Below are positions 15,647 through 23,398 of a DNA stretch of 43,292 nt, in pieces. Numbering within the stretch: the stretch's first letter is position 1; every line of letters begins with the position of its first letter. Both the position numbers and the translations under genes were made by a program. Source of the stretch: an aff. Roholtiella sp. LEGE 12411 (GTDB lineage Bacteria > Cyanobacteriota > Cyanobacteriia > Cyanobacteriales > Nostocaceae); NCBI RefSeq assembly GCF_015206995.1, contig NZ_JADEXR010000046.1, forward strand, positions 1 to 43,292, written 5' to 3'. The notes under the pieces were generated by a model, which was not told where the DNA came from, ran no database searches, and was given only the letters and a program-made list of their open reading frames with translations.

Positions 15647-15896
15647 CCTTCGGCGAGAAGTGTGTAGTAGCGACGCAGCATAACAATTTTTCGGGGGAGC
15701 GAGTGTAGAAGTGCTATGCAAACTTTAGAGACTGGAGTTCCCTACTACCAAGTCTCAACTTCGATGAAGTCATGAGCATCTTAAATCTGCCACATTTTGG
15801 TGCGATCGCTCTGGAAACCATAAAAGGGCAATTGAGGATTTTAATCAAGCTCTCCTCATTTTGCAAAAATATGACAACAGACATAAAATGTCCATT

Positions 15897-16142
15897 CTAT
15901 GTGTTGTGCTGTGCGGCAAGCTGGACAGCTTCTATATCAACATTGAGGTGTTGAGCAATCTGCTCCACACTCATCCCTGCTTTTAGTAACAGAGGCACGG
16001 TAAGTTTCAACATTTCAGTTTTCCGTTCTTCTCGTCCTTCTTTTCGACCTTCTTCTCGACCCTCGGCTTTCGCTTCCTGATAAACTCTTGTTTGCTCCAA
16101 AGTCAGTCCCAGCATAGCTTCAACTTCCTCATTGTGCGGCAA
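15897..16142 (-). pseudogene. Duplicated C-terminal tail of the DUF2887 protein
   Basis: An 81-codon frame that could start at TTG 16142 and contains EEVEAMLGLTLEQTRVYQEA, a charged EGREEGRKEGREERK repeat and the end LLLKAGMSVEQIAQHLNVDI. It copies the last 60-70 residues of the neighbouring DUF2887 protein with few changes. The upstream copy is 199 bp long, not a multiple of three, so the duplication threw the second copy out of frame and gave the upstream gene an early stop. The piece probably represents the original gene end. Whether it is translated is unknown. Confidence 0.75.
15909..16130. repeat. Tandem duplicate of the DUF2887 gene tail
   Basis: This segment repeats 16131-16329 with high identity. 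It carries an extra 24 bases, which encode a longer charged GREEGRKEGREE stretch. See the entries at 15897 and 16129. Confidence 0.85.
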
Positions 16143-16917
16143 GGTGGACAGCTTCTATATCAACCTTGAGGTGTTGAGCAATCTGCTCCACACTCATCCC
16201 TGCTTTTAGTAACAGAGGCACGGTAAGTTTCAACATTTCAGCTTTCTGTTCTTCTCGACCCTCGGCTTTCGCTTCCTGATAAACCCTTGTTTGCTCCAAA
16301 GTCAGTCCTAACATAGCTTCAACTTCCTCTCTACTCAAGGTCGAAAATTTATAAACGGCGATTGTGGTGATGATGTCTAGTATTTCGTTTTTCGGCAGCG
16401 TGTCCGTTTCCTCTAATTTTACCCGCTCAATCAATTGCTTTGCTTGCTGTGCCATCACTTCATCCGATGCTAGAGTCAACTGCATCAAGTTGATGCCTAT
16501 TGGTTGTTGATTAGTCGCGCCTAACTCATCTAAATAGATTCGCTGCACTTGGTCGCTGTTGAGAAATATTCGATGAGTTTTTTGATCCCTTGGTTCCAAA
16601 GAGCGTGATGAAAAAATTACCACACAGAACCAGTCATCATACTGAGAACGATTCCGGTTTAGGTACATCAGCGACTCGGTAAAGAACCGATGGTAAAGGG
16701 CTTCATCTCTTTGGAATTGAACTTCAGCAAAAAAGATCGCTCTGGATGTTGCATCCTCTGGAGGTAAAAACACACCATCCATGCGAAAAGCGGTTTCTTT
16801 GACTTCAACTGATTCAAATCGATAGTTTTGCCCTTGCAGAGGAGGATTATCAACCAGTTCAAAGAGTAGCCCAGGAAAACGCTTAAAAATTTGATAGTAA
16901 ATTGAGTCTCGTTTCAC
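16129..16917 (-). CDS. DUF2887 / Rpn-type PD-(D/E)XK nuclease-like protein
   Basis: A 262-residue protein starting MKRDSIYYQIFKRFPGLLFE. The N-terminal 190 residues follow the DUF2887 group of the Rpn/PDDEXK_2 transposase-like nucleases: FRMDGVFLPP (D acid), IFFAEVQFQRD (E-x-Q in place of E-x-K) and LYHRFFTESLMYL. These proteins are very common in cyanobacteria. The C-terminal part is a charged helix (EAKAEGREEQKAEM) and a small LLLKAGMSVEQIAQHL helix-turn-helix-like motif. The gene ends at TGA in a tandem duplication, so it lacks the final HNT residues seen in the second copy. Biochemical role is only inferred from family. Confidence 0.88.
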   Translation of the reverse strand: MKRDSIYYQIFKRFPGLLFELVDNPPLQGQNYRFESVEVKETAFRMDGVFLPPEDATSRAIFFAEVQFQRDEALYHRFFTESLMYLNRNRSQYDDWFCVVIFSSRSLEPRDQKTHRIFLNSDQVQRIYLDELGATNQQPIGINLMQLTLASDEVMAQQAKQLIERVKLEETDTLPKNEILDIITTIAVYKFSTLSREEVEAMLGLTLEQTRVYQEAKAEGREEQKAEMLKLTVPLLLKAGMSVEQIAQHLKVDIEAVHLAAQ

Positions 16918-16944
16918 TACTTCATCCTAAAATTCTCTTGTTAT

Positions 16945-16973
16945 GCGTAGGCGTAGCCCGTCGTAGACATCGC
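16945..16973. repeat. Interspersed palindromic repeat, intergenic copy
   Basis: GCGTAGGCGTAGCCCGTCGT followed by AGACATCGC, almost identical to 13392-13421. It lies just upstream of the DUF2887 gene start. Confidence 0.8.
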
Positions 16974-17058
16974 AGATTACAACCAAGCCATAAAAATTAA
17001 TCCTAACTTGGCTGAGGATTATGCTAATCGTGGTGTATAGTTGCCTGCTAAAGTAAGT

Positions 17059-17090
17059 GCGATCGCCTCTGGCGGGCGGAACGCCATCGC
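17059..17090. repeat. HIP1-bounded palindromic repeat
   Basis: GCGATCGCCTCTGGCGGGCG then GAACGCCATCGC. It resembles 14742-14773 and forms a short stem with GGCG/CGCC. Confidence 0.6.
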
Positions 17091-17187
17091 AACTTCCACT
17101 TTTCCTTCGCTGATTTCAAGCGGGTAGGGTTTATCTTTATTTAAAGAGAGAGAGATTAAATCCTATAAACCATACGAAAAAGTATCT

Positions 17188-18621
17188 ATGGCAAGCGGTG
17201 AAGTATTTGATACCAAAACAAAATCCCTATCTGTGCCAAGGGTAAACCTGCTAACCATGTTCCGGCTGGGTTTATTTCAGATGGGACTGAGCATGATGTC
17301 TATCTTGACTCTGGGAGTACTTAACAGAGTCATGATTCAAGAAATAGCAATTCCAGCGACGCTGGTATCAGTAGTTCTAGCACTGCCTTTATTTGTTGCT
17401 CCTTCCCGTGTCTGGTTCGGCCAGATTTCCGATGCTAAGCCGTTATGGGGATACCACCGCACAGCTTATGTTTGGGTGGGCGCGGCAATATTTGCGATCG
17501 CAGCATTTTTAGCTGTACAAGTAATGTGGCAGATGAATCTTGCTGGAAATATTACAGGTAATTGGGTATGGACAACCCAAACAATCGCCTGGACAGCGCT
17601 TTTGGTTTTGGTTTTTGCTGTCTACGGCCTAGGAATTTGTGCTAGCGGTACTGCCTTTGCTGCTTTGTTGGTGGATATATCTGAAGAAGATAACCGTTCT
17701 AAAGTAGTCGGTGTGGTTTGGTCGATGCTAATGGTGGGGATTATTGTTGGGGCAATTATCAGTGCCAGCTTGCTAAAACAGTTAACGCCAGAAGCAACTG
17801 TAGAAACCTTGCAGCCAGCAATCAACCGATTGTTTACTATCGTCCCAGCAATTGTATTTGGTTTAGCGATCGCAGCGACATTCGGCGTAGAAAAAAAGTA
17901 CTCTCAATACTTAACCCGTTCCACACTGGTGAACCGTGAAGACAGTATTACTTTAGGCAATGCTTGGAAAATTTTGACAGCTAGCCCACAAACAGGTTTG
18001 TTTTTCACCTTTTTATTGGTGATGACCATCAGCTTGTTTATGCAAGACCCAATTTTAGAACCTTATGCGGGTCAAGTGTTTAAAATGCCCTTAGCGGAAA
18101 GTACCAAATTAAATATTTTTTATGGAACGGGTTTGCTGATTGCCTACGGCGTTACTGGTTTTTACATTGTCCCGCGTTTGGGTAAGCGTAGAACTGCACG
18201 TCTAGGCTGTATGTTGGTAGCATTCTGTGCAATATTGCTAGGTATATCAGGATTCACAGCTAATGCAGGAGTTCTCAAATTAGGTTTGTTATTTTTCGGT
18301 TTAGCCGCAGGTTTCTTAACTACGGCAGCAATTAGCTTGATGTTGGATCTCACCGCAGCAGAAGCCGCAGGTACGTTTATTGGGGCATGGGGATTAGCGC
18401 AATCGCTCTCTAGAGGTGTGGCAGTGGTAATCGGAGGTACAGTGTTGGATATTGGACGCAAGTTTTTACCGAGTCTAGAGTTAGCTTATGGACTGGTATT
18501 TGTTCTAGAAGCCCTGGGAATGGTGGTGTCGATTTGGTTTCTGAATCGGGTGAACGTCACAGAATTTCAAACAAGTACAAAGCTTGCGATCGCTTCGGTT
18601 TTGGAAAGTGATTTAGATTGA
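17188..18621 (+). CDS. PucC/BCH2 family MFS transporter
   Basis: A 477-residue inner-membrane protein with about twelve hydrophobic helices. The start region VNLLTMFRLGLFQMGLSMMS and APSRVWFGQISDAKPLWGYH fit the PucC (BCH2) branch of the major facilitator superfamily. PucC-type proteins in purple bacteria assist light-harvesting complex assembly; cyanobacterial relatives are thought to handle chlorophyll or bilin-related carriers, without firm proof. The loop motif PSRVWFGQISD is intact and there is no truncation. It stands alone, downstream of repeats. A role in pigment or antenna assembly is family inference. Confidence 0.9.
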   Translation: MASGEVFDTKTKSLSVPRVNLLTMFRLGLFQMGLSMMSILTLGVLNRVMIQEIAIPATLVSVVLALPLFVAPSRVWFGQISDAKPLWGYHRTAYVWVGAAIFAIAAFLAVQVMWQMNLAGNITGNWVWTTQTIAWTALLVLVFAVYGLGICASGTAFAALLVDISEEDNRSKVVGVVWSMLMVGIIVGAIISASLLKQLTPEATVETLQPAINRLFTIVPAIVFGLAIAATFGVEKKYSQYLTRSTLVNREDSITLGNAWKILTASPQTGLFFTFLLVMTISLFMQDPILEPYAGQVFKMPLAESTKLNIFYGTGLLIAYGVTGFYIVPRLGKRRTARLGCMLVAFCAILLGISGFTANAGVLKLGLLFFGLAAGFLTTAAISLMLDLTAAEAAGTFIGAWGLAQSLSRGVAVVIGGTVLDIGRKFLPSLELAYGLVFVLEALGMVVSIWFLNRVNVTEFQTSTKLAIASVLESDLD

Positions 18622-18756
18622 ATTTGGGCATGGGGTATGGGGTATGGGGCATTGGGCATTGGAAGTCCCTAAGGAGGAATTATTGAGCAGAACTCTCCCT
18701 TATCTCTGTTCTCTTTGTTATGTCCCCCACTCCCCCACTCCTCCACTGCCCAGTCC
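18622..18756. repeat. GGGCATT/GGGTATG degenerate heptamers
   Basis: From 18626 to 18660 there are five to six imperfect heptamers (GGGCATG, GGGTATG, GGGCATT). The rest is the convergent gap between the PucC-like and nitrilase-family genes, with no terminator that I can defend. Confidence 0.7.
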
Positions 18757-19569
18757 CTAAAATACTCGGTGTTGTAGGGAGGGCATTTGACGGCGGACTT
18801 GTTCGAGTCTGGTAGGTTTGATTTCAGCGATCGCAATTCCCGGTTGTTCGCCAGCATCGGCTAAAATTACGCCCCAAGGGTCGATAATCATGGCGTGTCC
18901 GTGGGTTTGGCGGCGGGCGTAGTTGGTGCCGGTTTGGGCAGCAGCAATGATGTAGCAGGTATTTTCAATGGCTCTTGCTTGTAGTAGTACTTGCCAGTGG
19001 TCTTTGCCTGTAAAGGCGGTGAAGGCGGCGGGAATAAATACGACATCGGCTCCTTTATCTGCTAGATGACGGTATAGTTCGGGGAAGCGGACATCGTAGC
19101 AAACAGAAAGTCCTAGATTACCCAGTGTTTCTGAAAAATAGACAGGAGGTAGTTGCTTACCAGCTAGGACGGTACTAGATTCTCGATAGGTGTTACCGTC
19201 GGGAACGTTGACATCAAATAGATGCACTTTGTAGTAGCGAGCAAGTTCTTGACCGTTGGGGTCAATGAGTATGGTAGTGTTATAAACTTTGCCTGTATTG
19301 TCTACAGGAATGGGAAAACTGCCGCCCAGGATAGTGATTTGAAAGCGCTGAGCCATTTTTTTGAGAAATCTTTCCGTTTCACCGGCGATCGCTTCGGCTT
19401 GGGCGAGTTTGTCTTTTTCTTCTCCCATAAAAGAAAAGTTTTCTGGTAAACTGACCAATTCAGCACCTTGACGCACGGCAAGATCTATTAATTCTTCTGC
19501 CTGGGCCAAATTTTTTTCGAGATTAGGCACACTGGTCAATTGAATAGCTGCGGCTAAATAAGACTTCAT
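18757..19569 (-). CDS. Carbon-nitrogen hydrolase (nitrilase superfamily, Nit1/Nit2-like)
   Basis: A 270-residue cytosolic amidase. The catalytic triad is present as E43 (SLPENFSF), K114 (YYKVHLFD) and C157 (SVCYDVRFPE). The sequence HLFDVNVPDGNTYRES and the ARRQTHGHAMIIDPWG end place it with Nit1/Nit2-type enzymes, which hydrolyse deaminated glutathione or omega-amides and act in metabolite repair. Length matches the family. It faces the MarC gene across a 350-base divergent region. The exact substrate cannot be told from sequence. Confidence 0.92.
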   Translation of the reverse strand: MKSYLAAAIQLTSVPNLEKNLAQAEELIDLAVRQGAELVSLPENFSFMGEEKDKLAQAEAIAGETERFLKKMAQRFQITILGGSFPIPVDNTGKVYNTTILIDPNGQELARYYKVHLFDVNVPDGNTYRESSTVLAGKQLPPVYFSETLGNLGLSVCYDVRFPELYRHLADKGADVVFIPAAFTAFTGKDHWQVLLQARAIENTCYIIAAAQTGTNYARRQTHGHAMIIDPWGVILADAGEQPGIAIAEIKPTRLEQVRRQMPSLQHRVF

Positions 19570-19919
19570 AGATTCAATAAGGAGCAGTCGATTTAAGCAA
19601 GATAGATTCTCAAAATATATCGCTAGTTCAACCCCACTGGGCTTAATTAGAAATGTCTAAACGTTGCTTTTCTTTAACAGTTATCAGTTATCTGTTAGCA
19701 GTTATCAGTTTTTCAGTAGCAAATTGAGTCGGCGACGAATCTAAGTGAGCGGTGTAGATGGGGGCTAAATTACCGCCGTAAATCTTGGTAAATGTTGACT
19801 GTTCAATGATTTAAGGGTTAGCTATCGTTATTACTCTATTTTAATATTCCTATGGATTCTGGAAAACTAAACCAGATTCAGATTAGGTTGTTATCAAACC
19901 CTGATAAAAGCTGTCTGCT
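19570..19919. other. Divergent promoter region
   Basis: It separates the nitrilase-family gene (minus) from marC (plus). A run of overlapping CAGTTATC/CTGTTAGCAGTTATC words lies at 19677-19713. No gene, RNA or clear promoter box stands out. Confidence 0.5.
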
Positions 19920-20513
19920 GTGGATACCTCTATTCTGATTCAAACGTTTATTGCGGTGTTTGTTCTAGCAGATGCTGTGGGCAATATACCAATTGTTTTA
20001 ATTTTGACTAAAGGCATGACACCAGAGGAAAGAAATAAAGTCATAGATAAAGCGATTATCGTCGCGATCGCAGTTCTATTACTTTTTGCCTTTACTGGTC
20101 AAATAATTTTGAATTATTTGGAAATCAGCATCGGGTCTTTGCGAGTAGCTGGAGGACTCTTGTTGCTGTTGATTGCTTTACAAATGCTCCGGGGAGAATT
20201 AGACACGCCCATTATTGAAGAAGGACGGGATGTAGCAATTACTCCACTGGCTTTGCCGCTGCTAGCGGGGCCAGGTACATTAACGACAGTGATGTTATTA
20301 ATGTCGAAATCTCAAAGTCCGCATATTAGCGTGTTGGTCGGTATTGTGGGGGCTATGCTCGTCACATGGTTAATTTTGCGCTTCTGCAACTACATCGACA
20401 AGTGGATTGGTGCAGAAGGTGAGGTGATTATTACCCAGCTTTTGGGTTTTATATTGGCGGCGCTGGCGGTGGAAATTGGTAGTGTGGGGATTCGGGAGTT
20501 GTTTTTGCGGTAG
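19920..20513 (+). CDS. MarC family integral membrane protein
   Basis: A 197-residue protein with GTG start and six hydrophobic segments. IQTFIAVFVLADAVGNIPIV, SLRVAGGLLLLLIALQML and PLALPLLAGPGTLTTVMLLM are the characteristic stretches of the MarC (UPF0056) family, once linked to multiple antibiotic resistance and now of unclear transport function. Length and topology are typical. A decayed transposase lies directly downstream on the other strand. Confidence 0.92.
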   Translation: MDTSILIQTFIAVFVLADAVGNIPIVLILTKGMTPEERNKVIDKAIIVAIAVLLLFAFTGQIILNYLEISIGSLRVAGGLLLLLIALQMLRGELDTPIIEEGRDVAITPLALPLLAGPGTLTTVMLLMSKSQSPHISVLVGIVGAMLVTWLILRFCNYIDKWIGAEGEVIITQLLGFILAALAVEIGSVGIRELFLR

Positions 20514-20536
20514 TTAGCTGCGGTACTATCCCTCTC

Positions 20537-20671
20537 CTAAGAAACAGTATTTGCTTGGGGCTGAGGAATGAGTTCAAAACCTAAAGCTAGAGCCTTTTTT
20601 TTGAGGTTATTGATAACTCGTTCTTGGTAACGTTGCTCATAATAATCCATGCCAATATCTTGATAGTTACC
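20537..20671 (-). pseudogene. C-terminal fragment of a second transposase-like protein
   Basis: Forty-four codons read GNYQDIGMDYYEQRYQERVI, then NNLKKKALALGFELIPQPQ and the end ANTVS. The YYE.RYQERV...KK...GFELIP pattern is the kind of tail found on cyanobacterial transposases of another family, not on IS5 enzymes. It is joined, out of frame, to the truncated IS5-type gene, so the locus seems to be a junction of two element remnants. Family assignment is not secure. Confidence 0.5.
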
Positions 20672-21216
20672 TCCAGTTGTCCAAAGTCGATGTTTTGAGT
20701 TTTATCTTGTCCAGTAGAGGTAAAACTTGTTCTCTCTCATTACCGTTAGCGGGAGTAGTAGCGTTAGCTAAAGGCATACCATTACCCTCAGTCAGGGTGT
20801 GAATTAGAATACCTTTGCCTTTGCCACCATAAGCAACCTCTTCACCACCACCCTTTCCAGGGGGAAAAAGACCCGTCAACCGCGCCAAACTCCCAATTTA
20901 TTAGGCCTTTTTCATCTGCGTAGGCGTAGCCCGCCGCAGGCATCGCTAAGACACGCGCCTGTAAATGTTCTAAAGTTCCGTCTTCACGCCACCGTTTTAA
21001 CCATCTATGGGCGGAGCTTTTCGATGCCCATGAACCTATCCCACGTGGTAGGTCGCACCATCGACACCCAGTAATCAGAATGTACAACAGACTATTTAAT
21101 ACATGGCGGTATGGCGCATGAGGCATTCCTCTACCACGTTTGGATGGTTGCTGAGGAAATATGTCTTCAAACAACTTCCATTCCAGGTCATTCAATCCTT
21201 CAAAACGTCCAGCCAT
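20667..21216 (-). pseudogene. Truncated, frame-broken IS5-type transposase
   Basis: From MAGRFEGLNDLEWKLFEDIF the frame encodes the N-terminal helix-turn-helix region (YRHVLNSLLYILITGCRWCD, SAHRWLKRWREDGTL) and the first catalytic aspartate (FGAVDGSF), then hits TGA at 20842-20844. A second frame overlaps and continues with PGKGGGEEVAYGGKGKGILI and PLANATTPANGNEREQVLPL, ending at 20667. The two frames meet at TTTTTCCCCC (about 20862-20872), which could be a decay indel or a slippage site. The second aspartate and glutamate parts of the DDE domain are missing. An interspersed palindrome (20918-20946) has entered the first frame in phase. Confidence 0.85.
20918..20946. repeat. Interspersed palindromic repeat inside the transposase
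   Basis: GCGTAGGCGTAGCCCGCCGC followed by AGGCATCGC. It encodes LAMPAAGYAYA in the transposase frame without a stop. Same family as 3266-3300, 13392-13421 and 16945-16973. Confidence 0.8.
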
Positions 21217-21532
21217 TAGGTGATCTACCCAACTCAAGCAAAAAGTAGATTACCACATTTTTACATTAGTGGGATAGGTTCAATTTAGTTGCTCTGTACC
21301 TGAATTAATTAATTCAAAATTACTGAGCTATTCTTCAATTTTGAATTTTGAATTTTGAATTGTTTCGGTCAATTTAAAATCCCCAAGCTACATCCCTTTA
21401 TGGGTGCAGTCAATCTCAAATCTCAAATCCAAAATCCAAAATCGGATTGACTCTTGACCTGGGACAGCTTAAGCGCGAGTACATTTGATATGGACGCGCA
21501 TCAGCTTATAAACACAGCTGTTTTATATTATC

Positions 21533-21712
21533 AGGACTTACGCAAGTGTCATATTTTTAACGCCAGAGGTTGTCCAGAGTCAAAGGTCAAAAGTCCAAAA
21601 AACCTTGATTCTTGACCCTTGATTCTTGACCCTTGACCCTTGACCCTTGACCCTTGACCCTTGACCCTTGACTCTTATACCAGAAGCCTTGTGTGCCAGT
21701 TGCGTAAGTCCT
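21533..21712. mobile_element. MITE with AGGACTTACGCA ends
   Basis: AGGACTTACGCA (21533-21544) and its perfect complement TGCGTAAGTCCT (21701-21712) enclose 156 bases with no coding capacity. Most of the inside is a heptamer array of CTTGACC (about 21604-21672). The same ends occur on the element at 28615-28751. A target duplication is not obvious. Confidence 0.7.
21604..21672. repeat. CTTGACC heptamer tandem array inside a MITE
   Basis: About nine units of CTTGACC or CTTGATT, with a uniform run of six CTTGACC-type units in the middle. It is an STRR array that appears to have grown inside the mobile element. Confidence 0.85.
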
Positions 21713-21774
21713 AATTATGTTAGGTGCGGGTTTGGCATAGCGAAAAACTAAATGTTTTCATAGTATTTTTGACA

Positions 21775-22120
21775 ACTAACGCCGCAAAGATTATGATACT
21801 GTAGGCAAATGAGGGGTAGCACCCCTCATGGTATGAAATGGCTCAATTAACAGGGAATTTACCCTCTGTAACAGTGCAAACTTTCTAAGCTCAGCCTCAA
21901 AAAACTAAGATTGAAGGGTCAAACCCCGATGAGATCAAAGCTAGGTGTGTCATAATGTCACGAGCCAAAATAAGTCTTCAATGAAGAGTCTCTGAGAAGC
22001 CTACACTTACCTGTACTCAGGAGGTGTAGGTACGTCACTCAAGCTAACTGGTTGTTGCATACAGATCGTACGCCTCCAAGAAAAATTGAGGCTATCCGAC
22101 CCATAACTCTCTGAGAAGAA
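21775..22120 (+). ncRNA. Candidate structured RNA (leader or omega-RNA-like), unproven
   Basis: This non-coding stretch holds a series of stem-loops ending a few bases before the GalT-like start codon: TGAGGGGT/ACCCCTCA (21810-21828), CAGGG/CCCTCTG (about 21850-21870), the nested stem CCTACAC-CCTG/CAGG-GTGTAGG (22000-22030), and GCCTC/GAGGC (22071-22091). The word CTCTGAGAAG appears both at 21991-22000 and at 22110-22119. Length, position just ahead of an ORF and hairpin density recall HEARO-type (IscB-associated) omega-RNAs, many of which stand alone in cyanobacteria, but this is recollection; a cis-acting leader or IS end is equally possible. Confidence 0.4.
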
Positions 22121-22125
22121 GGATT

Positions 22126-23241
22126 ATGTACTCCCACCAGCTTTTAAAGCCGGACGGTCGTCAACTAACCTTATACAGCCGATTTCCCATCGCCGAAACT
22201 ATCATAGCCACTAGCCCCAGCAATCAACTAGTTGAGGCCAACTCCCATCTACGCTGGCATCCGTTGCGTGGCGAATGGGTAGCTTATGCGAGTTCTTATC
22301 AAGAGCATACTTTATTGTCGTCCTCAGAGTTTAACCTGCTCGCAACGTCCAACGGCTCGCAATTTGCTACTGAACTCCCCCCAGGTAGATATGATGTGGC
22401 AGTGTTTGATAACTACTTGCCCTTGATGACGCCATCAGCACACAATTCACCTACGTGCATAGTGGAAACGCTACCTGCAAATGGGGTGTGTGAGATTGTG
22501 GTTTTTACACAAAATCCTCAAGCATCTCTGAGTTCTCTGGAACTAGATCATCTGGATTTGCTGTTACAAGTATGGGGCGATCGCACCTCGATACTGGGAG
22601 CAAATCAGCAAATTCAGTACGTGCTACCGTTTGAAAACAAGAGTGCAGAAGTAGGTGTTACTTTGCACCAACCGTATGGAGAGATATATGCATATCCCTT
22701 TATACCCCCTATTCCTGCACGGATGCTGGAAATGCAGAGACGATTTTACCAGGAACATCAGCGGGGTTTGCTGGTAGATTTGATTCAAAAAGAGATTGCA
22801 CAAAGAAAGCGGATTATTTATCAGGATGAGTATGCGATCGCTTTTGTTCCAGTGTGCGCTCGTTACCCGTATGAAGTCTGGATTGCGCCAATTCAGCCAG
22901 TAGCTACCTTGTTTGAACTAACTCCAAAACAACGCTGGGGACTTGCTAAAGCCTTCAAAACTGTTACCCTCAAGTATGACGGTTTGCTTGATCGCGCATT
23001 TCCCTACTCAATGACTTGGTTTCAAGCACCAACTGACGGGAAAATACATCCCGAAGCGCATTTACACGCCGAGTTTTATTCAACTGCTCGAACTCTATCC
23101 AGATCTAAACTTGCAGGGGGAATATTTATCAATAACGCGTTACCAGAGGAGAAAGCAAAGGATTTACAGGCTGTAGTTGTGAATATAGAACCAACTACAG
23201 AACAACGTAAATTTAGTCCACAGTTGAATGGTTCCCGGTGA
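22126..23241 (+). CDS. galT: Galactose-1-phosphate uridylyltransferase homologue with altered active site
   Basis: A 371-residue HIT-superfamily protein that aligns along its length with cyanobacterial GalT: HPLRGEWVAYASSYQEHT near the start, LPPGRYDVAVFDNYLPLMTP, ETLPANGVCEIVVFTQ, and the C-terminal HPEAHLHAEFYSTAR. In active GalT the nucleophile lies in H-P-H-G-Q (the second H, with the Q beside it). Here the matching residues are Q182-P-Y184-G-E186, read directly from CAA CCG TAT GGA GAG. So both histidines and the glutamine are replaced, while the flanking TLH and IYAYPF are kept. The Leloir reaction would not be expected. It may be a pseudoenzyme or have a different activity. It follows the hairpin-rich region and precedes ddl by about 160 bases. 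Confidence 0.85.
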   Translation: MYSHQLLKPDGRQLTLYSRFPIAETIIATSPSNQLVEANSHLRWHPLRGEWVAYASSYQEHTLLSSSEFNLLATSNGSQFATELPPGRYDVAVFDNYLPLMTPSAHNSPTCIVETLPANGVCEIVVFTQNPQASLSSLELDHLDLLLQVWGDRTSILGANQQIQYVLPFENKSAEVGVTLHQPYGEIYAYPFIPPIPARMLEMQRRFYQEHQRGLLVDLIQKEIAQRKRIIYQDEYAIAFVPVCARYPYEVWIAPIQPVATLFELTPKQRWGLAKAFKTVTLKYDGLLDRAFPYSMTWFQAPTDGKIHPEAHLHAEFYSTARTLSRSKLAGGIFINNALPEEKAKDLQAVVVNIEPTTEQRKFSPQLNGSR

Positions 23242-23323
23242 TTGGAACCTGGCAATAATACTTCACTCCGCAAGTACTTAGATTATGAAAAGCCCTCATA
23301 GCAAGCTTTTCGGAGTGTGTATT

Positions 23324-23351
23324 AATTACGAATTACGAATTACGAATTACG
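23324..23351. repeat. Four AATTACG heptamers
   Basis: Four perfect AATTACG units lie between the GalT-like gene and ddl, a further STRR type distinct from GGGCATT. Confidence 0.9.
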
Positions 23352-23398
23352 AATTAGTATGATACGCTATCTGCTTGAGGAATGTAGAGGTACTAAAG

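Noticed and set aside
15772-15954. Plus-strand frame beside the DUF2887 tail
   Set aside because: Runs antisense into the duplicated nuclease tail and has no recognisable features.
21780-22120. tmRNA, RNase P RNA, SRP RNA or CAST tracrRNA
   Set aside because: Their conserved sequence signatures were not found; only general hairpin structure is seen.
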